Part shown: positions 1 to 8,162 of the stretch, piece after piece
Layout: every line of letters begins with the position of its first letter
Position numbering within the stretch: the stretch's first letter is position 1
DNA from: Streptomyces sp. CC0208
GTDB taxonomy: Bacteria > Actinomycetota > Actinomycetes > Streptomycetales > Streptomycetaceae
Direction of reading: 5' to 3'
Length of the DNA: 64,000 bases
Assembly: GCF_003443735.1 (NCBI RefSeq)
Contig: NZ_CP031969.1
Span: 4,588,001-4,652,000, forward strand
Made by a program: the position numbers and the translations under genes
Notes under the pieces: generated by a model
Database searches by the model: none
The model's input: only the letters and a program-made list of their open reading frames with translations
What the model was told of the DNA's origin: nothing

Positions 1-659
1 TCTCGTTCCTCGTTGCTCGTGATCACCACCAGGGGGGCGCCGGTGTTCTCGGCCGCTGTCACCGTGCGGCGGTCCGGGCCCACGAAACGGAGGTTGTTGA
101 GCGGGTCGAGCAGAGCGTCCGGGACATCGGGGTCGGCCTTGTCGATCTCGTCGATGAGCACCACCGCGGGCCGGTCGCGCAGGGCCGTCGGGCCCTCCTC
201 GTCCATGGCCGGATCGAGCGCCTTCCACAGGGGGCCCGGCCGGAAGTAGGCCCGCGAACCGGGATCCTGGAGCGTGCCCTGCGTGGCGTCGTTGAGCTGG
301 CGGAACGCCTCCTCGCGCCACAACAGGTCATGCGGTTCGGTGCGGGCGGTGACCACCTCCGCGTAGTAGCGGAAGCGCATCAGCCGGGCCACGTTCGGCG
401 CGAGCGCGGACTTCCCGGAGCCCGGCGGCCCGAGCACGAGCAGCGGACGGCCGGACGCCAGCGCGACGTTGACGGCCAGGACGGTCCGGTCGTCGAAGAG
501 GTAGACCTGCTCGTCGAGGCGGGCCGTGCCGCCACCCGTGGGTGTGGCGCCACCCGTGGGCGTGGCGCCGCTGCCGCCCGTGGGCGTGCCGCCCGACCGC
601 CCGGGCCGGTTCGTCTCCTCGGTCGGGTCGAAAAGCTTGATCAAGCCACTGTCCCCCAT
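1..659 (-). CDS. MoxR-family AAA ATPase, partial (C-terminus lies beyond the window)
   Basis: Reading the minus strand from the ATG at 659 gives an open frame to the window edge. After a short N-terminal tail with Gly/Thr/Pro repeats come a Walker A motif (GPPGSGKSA), a Walker B motif (VVLIDEIDKADPD) and a sensor-1 segment (VVITSNEER), in the order seen in MoxR AAA+ ATPases. MoxR proteins usually act as ATP-driven chaperones, often with a von Willebrand A partner. The gene follows the TIR/NTPase gene on the same strand with a gap of about 130 bp, which suggests one unit. In published actinobacterial vWA-MoxR conflict systems such an ATPase sits beside NTPase and TIR proteins. Whether a vWA gene follows cannot be seen here. 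Confidence 0.85.
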   Translation of the reverse strand, partial: MGDSGLIKLFDPTEETNRPGRSGGTPTGGSGATPTGGATPTGGGTARLDEQVYLFDDRTVLAVNVALASGRPLLVLGPPGSGKSALAPNVARLMRFRYYAEVVTARTEPHDLLWREEAFRQLNDATQGTLQDPGSRAYFRPGPLWKALDPAMDEEGPTALRDRPAVVLIDEIDKADPDVPDALLDPLNNLRFVGPDRRTVTAAENTGAPLVVITSNEER

Positions 660-789
660 CGTCGGCCCACGGCGTCGGCGACCGCACCCCGTTGCACTCT
701 TCCCCATGGCGCGTACGGTCACTACTCCGTCGGCGAATCTGTCCGGCAGCGCGGTTCTCCCGGGAAGAACGGGCGCACCTGGCAGGCCG

Positions 790-3378
790 TCAGCCGTGCA
801 GCCGGCGCCGTATCCGGATCTCCGGGAACACCGCGCCGAGCTGGGCCGGCACGGCGCCCTGCCGGGGTCGCGGGCCGCCGGTCACCAGGTCCACGCGGCT
901 CAGCCAGCGCGTGCGGCGCAGGTCGTCCGGTACGGGCAGGTTCGGCCACGGGTCGATGTCGAGGAACATGACCGCCGAGGACTCCAGCGCCGTCAGGTCC
1001 CGCAGGTTCGGGCAGCGCAGCAGCCGGAGCGACCTCAGTGAGCGGCATCCGGCCAGCTCGGGCAGGGCGACGAGCGAGGGGTCGTCCGAGAGGACCAGCG
1101 AGCGCAGCCCAGGCAGTCGGGGCAGTGCCTCGGCCAGCCCGTCCACCGTTCCGGAGCAGCGCAGTTCGGGTACGGCGGTACCGGCCCGGAGCAGGGCCCG
1201 CAGCTCGGCGGACGACCGTACGTCCGCGCGCCGTACGGCGGGACGCGGCGGCGGGCTGCCGGCCGACAGCCGCCGCGGCGGGCCTCCCGGCGCCGCCAGC
1301 ACGCTGCGGACGGTGCCGGTGCCGGCCTCGACGGCCCGCAACTGGCGTAGCAGCTCGCCGAGTTCGGCGGACGGGTGAGCGCGGAGCAGCTCGTCGGTGT
1401 CGGTGCCGGGCGTGTGCGCCAGGTGGTGTGCCGCGAGGAAAGTCCTGACCTCGGGGTTCGGGAAGGCCACGGTGTCGGGTCCGGGTCGGAACACCACGCC
1501 CGCGCGGTCCGCGAGCGCGGCCAGCAGCCGCTCGGACGAGGCGGAGTGGGAGATGCCGGGCTCCCGCAGGGCGCTCAGCGCGGTCCGCAGCGGGATGCGG
1601 GAGCAGTCCAGTCCCAGGGCGGCGACGGCCAGCCGACCGGAGGCCGCCCGCAGCACGCTGTCGGGTACCTGGTTCGCGGCGAGGCCGGGCACGGGAGGGG
1701 CGGTTGTCTCCTCGCGGGGTCTGCGCCACACCGCGGAGACGGCGGCGCGCAACAGCCGGTGCCGGGGGACCCGTTCCGGCCGGCCGACGGAGCCGGCCGC
1801 CCGCAGCAGCGCCGCGGCGGCGGCCGGGCGGTCGGCGACACCGACGAGCAGGGGATCGGTGTCGAACCTCGGCAGCAGCACGTCGAGGGCCTGCCGATCC
1901 CCGGGGGACGCCGCGCTGGCGTTCAGGAGAGCGCGGGTGTCATCCGGGGCCAGGGGCCTGAGGCCCACGACCCGGAAGTCGTCCCCGAGCCGGGACCACG
2001 GCACGCCGGTGCCGTTCGTGGCGATGACGCAGGGCGCCCGGGGGTGGGTCTCCAGCAGATGCAGCAGCCACTCCCATACGGCGGCCCGGTTGCCCTCGGG
2101 TACCGCGTCCAGGTCGTCGACGGCCAGGAAGGCCCGCCCGGACCGCAGTTGGCGGGCGGCCCAGCCGGCTGGCTCCTGCGCGGCCGCGAGCGGAGCGAGC
2201 GTCGGCACCATCCCGTCCAGCCGGGGCAACGCCCCCGACCGCGCCGACAGCACGAACGGTATCCGGCACCCCCAGGGCGCCCACCCCGCCCCGGCCGACC
2301 CCGGCACCGCACGGCTCGGGTGACCCGGCGCCCTGTCGGCGGGCGGCTGCGCCGCGTCGGGCTGCCCGGGTGGCGCGTGGTCCGGGGTGTGCTCGGCTCC
2401 TGGTTGTGCGGGTGTCTCGTGGTCCGGGGTGTGCCCGGCCCCCGGTTGCCCGGGTGTCGCATCGTCCGACGCGTGCCCGGCCCCCGGGCGCCCCGGCGTC
2501 CAGTCGTCCAGTGCCCGGCGGACGAGGCGTGCGAGTTCGGTGGTGTGGCCGGCTCCAGGAGGGGCGACGAGGAGGATCCGTCGGCCCAGTTCCGGCAGCA
2601 GCTCGGCGGACAGTGGCACGGTCGGTGCCACGGCCACGGCCACGGCCACGGCCAGGGCCTGGTCCGGGTGCGGGTCGCCTCCGTCCGGCGCCGTACCGGG
2701 GGTGTCCCCGGAGCCGCGTAGGACGCTCACGGTGCGGGCGACCGGCAGGGCGGGCAGGACCGGGGTCACCTCCTGGCGGAACCGCTCGGTGAAGGCCGCG
2801 TCGTCGGCCGACAGCGCGTCGGGGGCCTCCGCGGCCAACCGGTCGTCCAGCTCGGGTGCCGCCGCGCCGGCCGTGGCCATCGCGGTCATGCGGGCCACGA
2901 TCGCGTCGAGCACCCGGTCCCACGCCGCGCGGTGCCGCGCGGCCTGCATGGTCAGCAGCGCCAGCCCCAGCGAGCGGTACTCGGCCGGCCGGCCCGCCGA
3001 GAGGACGTCGGCCGCCGCGACCGGCTCCGGCAGCCGCCGGTCGACCGGCTCCCAGACCAGGGGCAGGGCGAGCTGTGGGGCGACGCCGGTCCGGGCCTGC
3101 CCCAGACTCCGGCGCAGCGCCAGGACCGCCCAGTCCCGCTGGGCCGGACCCTCGTTGAAGTACGCCGGACTGCACAGGGCCAGCACGATGTCCGCCGTCC
3201 CGACGCCGTACGACCCCTCGTCCCGTCCGCCGGTCGGGGCGGCCGGTGGCACGAGGCGACGGAACCGCGGCCCGTCCGCCGCGTCCAGACGCCGTCTCAG
3301 CTCGTCCAGGAATCTCGCGACCCAGGCCTCGTCCCTGCCGTGCGCATAGCTGACGGCATAGCGGTACACCGGCACCAT
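790..3378 (-). CDS. TIR-like / NTPase / leucine-rich-repeat multidomain protein
   Basis: The ATG at 3378 has GGGGGATGAG just upstream and starts the protein directly on the TIR-like fold (MVPVYRYAVSYAHGRDEAW); an ATG 87 bp upstream adds only an unlikely leader. Domains in order are a TIR-like domain of the FxsC type (about 1-180), an NTPase core with a Walker B-like strand (FLAVDDLDAVPE) and sensor strand (CVIATNGTG), a helical region, and C-terminal LRR-like repeats. The Walker A-like loop reads APPGAGHTT, with His where the nucleotide-binding Lys is expected, so nucleotide hydrolysis is doubtful. The usual TIR NADase Glu is not obvious (SPAYFNEGPAQRDW). A Gly/Pro/His repeat is inserted after the P-loop. 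A sensor/effector role in immunity or regulated cell death is inference. Confidence 0.75.
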   Translation of the reverse strand: MVPVYRYAVSYAHGRDEAWVARFLDELRRRLDAADGPRFRRLVPPAAPTGGRDEGSYGVGTADIVLALCSPAYFNEGPAQRDWAVLALRRSLGQARTGVAPQLALPLVWEPVDRRLPEPVAAADVLSAGRPAEYRSLGLALLTMQAARHRAAWDRVLDAIVARMTAMATAGAAAPELDDRLAAEAPDALSADDAAFTERFRQEVTPVLPALPVARTVSVLRGSGDTPGTAPDGGDPHPDQALAVAVAVAVAPTVPLSAELLPELGRRILLVAPPGAGHTTELARLVRRALDDWTPGRPGAGHASDDATPGQPGAGHTPDHETPAQPGAEHTPDHAPPGQPDAAQPPADRAPGHPSRAVPGSAGAGWAPWGCRIPFVLSARSGALPRLDGMVPTLAPLAAAQEPAGWAARQLRSGRAFLAVDDLDAVPEGNRAAVWEWLLHLLETHPRAPCVIATNGTGVPWSRLGDDFRVVGLRPLAPDDTRALLNASAASPGDRQALDVLLPRFDTDPLLVGVADRPAAAAALLRAAGSVGRPERVPRHRLLRAAVSAVWRRPREETTAPPVPGLAANQVPDSVLRAASGRLAVAALGLDCSRIPLRTALSALREPGISHSASSERLLAALADRAGVVFRPGPDTVAFPNPEVRTFLAAHHLAHTPGTDTDELLRAHPSAELGELLRQLRAVEAGTGTVRSVLAAPGGPPRRLSAGSPPPRPAVRRADVRSSAELRALLRAGTAVPELRCSGTVDGLAEALPRLPGLRSLVLSDDPSLVALPELAGCRSLRSLRLLRCPNLRDLTALESSAVMFLDIDPWPNLPVPDDLRRTRWLSRVDLVTGGPRPRQGAVPAQLGAVFPEIRIRRRLHG
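2356..2509 (-). repeat. 42-bp in-frame tandem repeat inside the NTPase domain
   Basis: Read on the minus strand, four imperfect 42-bp units encode 14-residue repeats around PGQPGAGHTPDH. The units keep frame. They lie directly behind the degenerate P-loop and before the rest of the NTPase core, which suggests a flexible, rapidly changing linker. Confidence 0.7.
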
Positions 3379-3506
3379 CTCATCCCCCGGTATGTGGCTT
3401 GCGTACCTGGTTTCCAGTTTCGCACGGGCCCACGTGACCGGACGTGGCACAATCCAGGCCATCAACTCGTAACTATTCAGGCTTTATTGGCGAATTATCA
3501 GGTAGA

Positions 3507-4670
3507 ATGCCCAACGTGTCCGACGGGGCGCAGCCCCTGGGAAAGAAGCAGGCGAATCTGCTCACTGCCATCATGCGGGGGGTGCCTGTCCTGGGACCTG
3601 GCAAGGAACCCCGACTCCTGACCGACACCGACGTCCGCGGCCTGCTGGACACCCTTCCGCCGTGCACCGACGCACAGCAGACCGGTGAGGTCAACCGGCT
3701 GCGTCCCCGCCTGCTGAGCGCGGTCATCGGCGCCGAGGCCAGACGCTCGGGTTACGTCCACGGCCTGCCCCGGCACGGTGCCGCCCCGCTGCTGCGGACC
3801 GTCGGCGAGGCCGTCCGTGCCCCGCTGGTGCTGCGGGTCGTGTACGGCGCCAGCACCACGATCCCGCTCCGGGCGCTCAGCTATGTCCTCCCGGCCGTAC
3901 GCATGGCGTCCCGGCTGACCGAGGCAGGGCGTAGCGCCCCGCACCTCCAGATCGTGCTGGCCGGTTCCCTCGGCTGCCGCGTCAACGGTCTGTCCGGGCC
4001 CGCCGTGGCCGAGGAGACGGACCTGCTGGCCCGCTGTCTCGGCCGGCTCCTGTCGTCCCTGGCGCCGGGCGGCTTCGGGATCTACGACACCCTTCCGTCG
4101 CCCGGTGTCGTCACCGCGCTGGACGATCTGGTGCGGACGCTGACCCCTGCCCGCCGCGCCCACGTCCTGGAGCGGCTCGGCGGCAAGGGCGGCGCCACCG
4201 CCGACGAGCAGACCCTGCGGTACGCGGCCGCCCACGTTCTGGTGCACGACCGCGCCACGGTCCCGCTCGCTCTCCAGCAGGGCAGCCCGGTCCCGGAGCA
4301 CGCCACGGTGATCGACATCGGCAGTCTCCAGGAGCGTCACTTCCACGATGTGCGACGCCTGTTCGCGTCCGGGTCCGAGGGGGACGCCGGTCCAGGGGCG
4401 CTGGTGCTGTCCCGGCACTCGGTACCGCCGTACACCATGGCCAGGGGCGGGGACATCGGACTGCGTGAGTTCCGGGACGGCAGGAGCCCGCAGGGCAGAA
4501 CCCTGGCCTCCGCCGCCCGCCATGACCTGCGGCTGCTGTGGACCGCGCTGCCGCCGGAGGAACTGCGCCGGATCACCGATGTGCCGCACGAGCGGCTGCG
4601 CATGGTCACCGGCGTCTCGGGCGTCGACCCGTACAGAGCCGCCGACGCCTTTGAGGGAGCGCTGCGTTGA
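3507..4670 (+). CDS. unrecognised protein of the TIR/MoxR cluster
   Basis: I do not recognise this 387-residue protein. It is soluble-looking, rich in Leu, Ala and Arg, with no signal peptide, no long membrane segment and no HExxH or P-loop motif that I can see. The chosen start is ATG 3507 behind TCAGGTAGA; GTG 3516 is an alternative and would give a nearly leaderless message if TAGAAT (3503-3508) is the -10 box. It is divergent from the TIR/NTPase gene with a gap of about 130 bp. Its stop overlaps the TTG start of the AAC(3)-like gene (TTGA), so those two are translationally coupled. This context makes it a likely component of the same system. Confidence 0.7.
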   Translation: MPNVSDGAQPLGKKQANLLTAIMRGVPVLGPGKEPRLLTDTDVRGLLDTLPPCTDAQQTGEVNRLRPRLLSAVIGAEARRSGYVHGLPRHGAAPLLRTVGEAVRAPLVLRVVYGASTTIPLRALSYVLPAVRMASRLTEAGRSAPHLQIVLAGSLGCRVNGLSGPAVAEETDLLARCLGRLLSSLAPGGFGIYDTLPSPGVVTALDDLVRTLTPARRAHVLERLGGKGGATADEQTLRYAAAHVLVHDRATVPLALQQGSPVPEHATVIDIGSLQERHFHDVRRLFASGSEGDAGPGALVLSRHSVPPYTMARGGDIGLREFRDGRSPQGRTLASAARHDLRLLWTALPPEELRRITDVPHERLRMVTGVSGVDPYRAADAFEGALR

Positions 4671-5509
4671 CCGTCCGTGCCGCCCCTCCCGTCGGCCCGT
4701 CCGGCTCCCTCGGTCCCGAAGAACTGGCCTTCCAGCTGAGGGCGTTGGGCATCCGGCCCGGCGACACCGTGCTGGTGCACGCGTCCCTGAGCGCTGTCGG
4801 GTGGGTGCGCGGTGGTGCCGGGGCGGTCGTCGACGCGCTCCTGGACGCGCTCGGTGCGGACGGCACGCTCGTGGTCTATACCCAGACCCCCGACAACTCC
4901 GACCCGTCCCGCTGGGCGGTCACCCGGGGGTCCGCCGTGCCGCCGTCGCAGTGGCCGCGGCTGCGGGCCACCCTGCCCGCGTTCGATCCGGGGCGGACCC
5001 CGAGCTACGGGGTCGGCGTCCTGCCGGAGGAGGTCCGCACCCGGCCCGGCGCACTGCGCAGCGGCCATCCGCAGAGTTCGTTCGCCGCCCTGGGGCCGGG
5101 CGCCGCGCGGATCACCGCCGGACACGACCTGAACTGCCACCTCGGCGAGGAATCCCCCCTCGCCCGGCTGGAGGAAGCCGACGCCCGCGTCCTGCTGCTG
5201 GGCGTCGGCTACTCCGTCTGCACGGCCTTCCACCTGGCCGAGTACCGCGTGCCGGGCCGGCGCAGCCGGGAGTACGGCTGTGCGGTAGCCGACGGTTCGG
5301 GAAGGCGCTGGCACCGTTACCGCGACGTGGACTTCGACGCGTCGGACTTCCCGGCGCTGGGCGACGCATACGAGTCATTGCCCGAACGTCCGGTGGCCTG
5401 TGGCCCGGTGGGTGCGGCCGACTGCCGTCTGTTCGACCTGGCTCCGGCGGTGGCGTACGCGGCGAAGTGGTTGGTCGAACACCGGTCGAGGTGGAGCCCG
5501 GGCGAGTAG
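4667..5509 (+). CDS. AAC(3)-family N-acetyltransferase-like protein
   Basis: The protein (280 residues) has the Antibiotic_NAT fold signature: an N-terminal GDTVLVHASLSAVGWV segment, a central HPQSSFAALG motif with the family's catalytic-type His, and LLLGVGYSVCTAFHLAEYR toward the C-terminus. Known members transfer acetyl from acetyl-CoA to the 3-amino group of aminoglycosides. Many actinobacterial homologues instead sit in TIR/radical-SAM (Fxs-type) or other conflict clusters, where the substrate is unknown. The TTG start overlaps the upstream stop by four bases. I would not call it a resistance gene from context; a cluster-specific acetyltransferase is more likely. Confidence 0.8.
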   Translation: MTVRAAPPVGPSGSLGPEELAFQLRALGIRPGDTVLVHASLSAVGWVRGGAGAVVDALLDALGADGTLVVYTQTPDNSDPSRWAVTRGSAVPPSQWPRLRATLPAFDPGRTPSYGVGVLPEEVRTRPGALRSGHPQSSFAALGPGAARITAGHDLNCHLGEESPLARLEEADARVLLLGVGYSVCTAFHLAEYRVPGRRSREYGCAVADGSGRRWHRYRDVDFDASDFPALGDAYESLPERPVACGPVGAADCRLFDLAPAVAYAAKWLVEHRSRWSPGE

Positions 5510-5546
5510 CGGGCGGCGTGCGACAGAGGCGCGACGCTCACGGTGA

Positions 5547-5760
5547 CGTCTGCGGTCTCTCCAGGCCGCGGCACAGGGCTGCTACCTCGCCTTCGACGGG
5601 CCCTCGCGCGCCAACCACGCCACGGGCCGGCGCATGCCGGACGCCGTACGGGCCCCGGCCGAGGCGGGCCACGGCGACCGTCTGCTCCTGGGCGGCGGCA
5701 CCACGACCGCGGCCGCCCGCCCGGTCCGGTCCGGTCCGGTCGCAGTGGCGTCGGCGGGGC
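5547..5760 (+). pseudogene. remnant of a phosphotriesterase-family hydrolase
   Basis: A plus-strand frame after a stop at 5544 reads LQAAAQGCYLAFDGPSRA, then GHGDRLLLGGGTTTAAARPV. This resembles the part of phosphotriesterase-like (PHP) amidohydrolases where a metal-binding Asp follows the motif lLGxD; here the Asp is Gly. There is no start codon with a ribosome site, nothing resembling the N-terminal HxH metal site, and the frame loses similarity after about 5740. It is best read as a decayed gene end beside the acetyltransferase gene. The identification rests on pattern memory only. Confidence 0.45.
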
Positions 5761-5793
5761 TGCCAGGACCCCATGCGCGGATCCCAGCACTCG

Positions 5794-6666
5794 TCACGGC
5801 CGATGCCCCGTCATCCGAGCCGCCGAAGCGATCGTCGCGCGTGCCTCCCGTTCCGTGAGGCCCGCGTTGAGGGCCGCGTCCACCAAGGGTGCGACCAGCG
5901 CCGGGCCGATGCCGTTCTCGTAGGCGCGGCAGGCGGCCCAGAAGAGGCGGGTGTTGCGCTGGCCCTCGTGGGCGGCGAGGACGAACTGGACCAGACCCTG
6001 GCCCTGGTCGCCGGCCGAGGGATGGGTCGCGGGGTGGGTGGGGCGTGGCGGGGGCAGGAGCAGGCGCAGCAGGGCCGGTGGACAGGCCGCGGGGGCGAGA
6101 TGGGCGGTACCGGGGGCTGTCGTGTAGGTGCCGTGGTCGGTGCGGGAGCCGGGGCCGACGAGGTAGCCGCCGGCGCCGCGGATGTCGATGCCGGGCGCGA
6201 GGCGGCCGGCCGAGTTGGGGACGGCGGCGTCGGGCGGGCCGGTCAGCCAGAGGTGGCGGCCGCCGCTCGGGGTCAGGACGACGACCGTGTCGGGGATCGT
6301 GAAGAGGTGGCGCAGGGCCAGTTCGCGCAGGGCCGCCGAGGAGTCCGTGCCCGACTTGGTGTCCAGGTCGACGCCGATCAGGTGGTGGGGCGGCAGGCCG
6401 CACGCGATGCCGTAGCCCGTGGCCCAGGGGGCCGCCGCGAAGAGCTCGCGGATGCGGACGGGGTCGGTCGAGGCGTCGTAGACCCCGTGGCCGAACGCGC
6501 CGCACTCGCCGTGGCAGGGGGTGGCCAGGGAGTCGTCGTCGCGGTGGGGGGAGCGCAGGGCGGGGAGCTTGGTGAGGGACAGGGGGATGACGGCCAGCCC
6601 GCGCTCGGCGGCTGACAGGGCGTGTGCGAGGGCCAGCGTCGTGGCCTGCCGGTCGGTGGTGGCCAT
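5794..6666 (-). CDS. bifunctional DNA primase/polymerase (prim-pol) domain protein
   Basis: This 290-residue protein has the prim-pol N-terminal domain found in archaeo-eukaryotic-type primases of plasmids and actinobacterial chromosomes. Visible parts are ALSAAERGLAVIPL near the N-terminus, GIACGLPPHHLIGVDLDTKSG with the acidic metal site, a conserved SGGRHLW stretch (His of the nucleotide-binding site), and GIDIRGAGGYLVGPGS. No helicase domain follows, so it is the stand-alone primase form. The ATG at 6666 is 11 bp from a near-perfect LexA box (6677-6692), which suggests SOS control and a role in repair or damage-tolerant synthesis. That regulation is inferred. Confidence 0.85.
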   Translation of the reverse strand: MATTDRQATTLALAHALSAAERGLAVIPLSLTKLPALRSPHRDDDSLATPCHGECGAFGHGVYDASTDPVRIRELFAAAPWATGYGIACGLPPHHLIGVDLDTKSGTDSSAALRELALRHLFTIPDTVVVLTPSGGRHLWLTGPPDAAVPNSAGRLAPGIDIRGAGGYLVGPGSRTDHGTYTTAPGTAHLAPAACPPALLRLLLPPPRPTHPATHPSAGDQGQGLVQFVLAAHEGQRNTRLFWAACRAYENGIGPALVAPLVDAALNAGLTEREARATIASAARMTGHRP

Positions 6667-6676
6667 GCCTCCATGT

Positions 6677-6692
6677 TCGTACGTGTGTTCGA
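6677..6692 (-). promoter_or_regulatory. candidate LexA/SOS box upstream of the prim-pol gene
   Basis: The plus strand reads TCGTACGTGTGTTCGA, which matches the actinobacterial LexA consensus TCGAAC-N4-GTTCGA at 11 of 12 fixed positions. It lies 11-26 bp before the prim-pol start codon, where LexA binding would block expression. Confidence 0.6.
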
Positions 6693-7013
6693 AAAAGGGA
6701 AGGGGTGGCGGGTGTGACGCGCCGGGGTCCGTGGATTGGCCGGAAAAGTGCCGGAACGCTTCCCCTGTTGTCTCGCTTGACGATCAAGAGTCCGGATCGT
6801 CCCGTCATGCTGCCTGAAGTCTCGAAAGGGGTTTATCGACTTGTTCTCACACTTCAGGGGGAATAACCGCTTCCGCTCTGGTTCGCCGGGGATTCGGTGG
6901 GCAACTCTGGTCTCGCGACGTCGTGCACAGCACCGGGGCGGTCGGCCAACTGCCCTGCAAACAGCCTCACTTGACGTACTGCCGGTCACAGGCCGGGTTC
7001 TGGAGGAAACACC

Positions 7014-7328
7014 ATGGCAAGCATCCGTACCGCTCGCGTCATCGCCGCCGTCTCCGCACTCCCGCTCGCCGCCGCACTCTTCACCGGCGTCGCGGCGGCG
7101 GACAACGGCGGCTTCGCGGACGACGGATCGAACGCGGGTGTCGCGAGCATCGTGGGCAGCGGTGTCGGACACGACAACAACGGCAACTCGTCCACCACAC
7201 AACAGAGTGCCGTCGGCTCCGGGGCGTCGAACCAGAGCAACACGGCCCAGGTCAAGGGCTCCGCGTTCACGGCCGTCAACCAGGGGAACAACAACACGTC
7301 CGTCAACTTCACCCCTCTGTGGTGGTGA
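7014..7328 (+). CDS. nepA: small secreted Asn/Gln-rich protein, NepA-like
   Basis: A clear signal peptide (basic start, hydrophobic core, cleavage after GVAAA) precedes about 75 residues rich in Asn, Gln, Ser and Gly with curlin-like spacing (for example GASNQSNTAQVKGSAFTAV). The mature part has no Cys and lacks chaplin signatures. GGAGGAAACACC directly before the ATG is a strong ribosome site. In S. coelicolor a small secreted cell-wall protein, NepA (SCO4002), depends on SigN and is involved in spore dormancy. The position here, in the same neighbourhood as sigN, sigF and upp, is why I propose this name. Sequence identity to NepA was not checked. Confidence 0.5.
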   Translation: MASIRTARVIAAVSALPLAAALFTGVAAADNGGFADDGSNAGVASIVGSGVGHDNNGNSSTTQQSAVGSGASNQSNTAQVKGSAFTAVNQGNNNTSVNFTPLWW

Positions 7329-7385
7329 TCAACGAGGGCTGACCGGCCCTGGACCGGGGGGTGCTTCATGGGGGGCGACCCGTCC

Positions 7386-7413
7386 GCGCGGCGGCGCTTC
7401 GGCGCCGCCGCGC
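7386..7413 (+). terminator. GC-rich hairpin with TTCG loop after the NepA-like gene
   Basis: A perfect 12-bp stem (GCGCGGCGGCGC / GCGCCGCCGCGC) closes a TTCG tetraloop 58 bp after the stop codon. There is no T-tract, as is usual for Streptomyces terminators. Confidence 0.7.
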
Positions 7414-7470
7414 AGGCGTGTTCGTGGGGGCGGGGGTTCGGTGGGCGGGGGGATCTTCGTGGGGGTGGTG

Positions 7471-7915
7471 AGGGGAGGGCGTGGTGGCGGGGGTGTTCGG
7501 GTGTGTGGCGGGGCTGCGCCGTGCCGGACGAGTCAGGGGGTTTGCGTCGACGGCGAGAGCGTGTTGGCGGATGGGGTGACGGGAGTTCGTGGGCGCAGGG
7601 CAGGGTGTTCGGGTGTGTGGCGGGGCTGTGTCGTGCTGGCTGAGTCGGCTTGTTGGGTCGACGCGAGAGTGTGCTGGCGGATGGAGTGAGGGGGCGTTCG
7701 TGGCGTGGTGGCGGGTGTTCGGGTGCGTGGCGGGGCTGTGTCGCGCTGGCCGAGTCGGTGTGTTTGCGTCGACGCGAGAGTGTGCGTGCGGATGGGGGTG
7801 AGGGGGCGTTCGTGGGCGTGGTGGTGGGTGTTCGGGCGCGTGGTGAGACTGTGTCGTGTCGGCCGAGTCGGCGTGTTTGCGTCGACGCGAGAGTGTGCGT
7901 GCGGATGGGGTGACG
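7471..7915. repeat. four imperfect 111-113 bp tandem repeats, non-coding
   Basis: The core GTCGACG(C)GAGAG recurs at 7546, 7657, 7768 and 7881, so the spacings are 111, 111 and 113 bp. Each unit contains GTGTTCGGG, GGCGGGGCTG and CGAGTC blocks in the same order. The last spacing is not a multiple of three, so no frame is conserved through the array. A decayed fifth copy may continue to about 8000. The stretch 7414-8162 holds no gene that I can support. Confidence 0.85.
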
Positions 7916-8162
7916 GAACGTCCGCGGACGCGGTGAGGGGTGCTCGCGTGCGACGCGGGTCTGTTCAGCTGTGCGGCGACACCATGTTCGCGGACGCACA
8001 ACAGGGGCGCTCACAGGCGTACTGCGGGAAGATCCAGGCCAGCGGGTCAACCCCGTCCCCGCGCCGCCCACAACAGCGTGTTCGCCCACCCCGCAACAGC
8101 CTTGACACCTCACCGGATCTGACGGACAGTCAGGAAATCTTGTGGTCAAGGAGGTTGCCGTC

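Noticed and set aside
7014..7328. Chaplin or rodlin identity for the small secreted protein
   Set aside because: No chaplin Cys or conserved Gly/Asn/Val pattern, and no rodlin motif; NepA-like fits better.
7366..8001. Long Pro/His/Thr-rich open frames on the minus strand over the 111-bp repeat
   Set aside because: Unit lengths (111, 111, 113) do not keep frame, and there is no ribosome site; the frames follow from GC bias.
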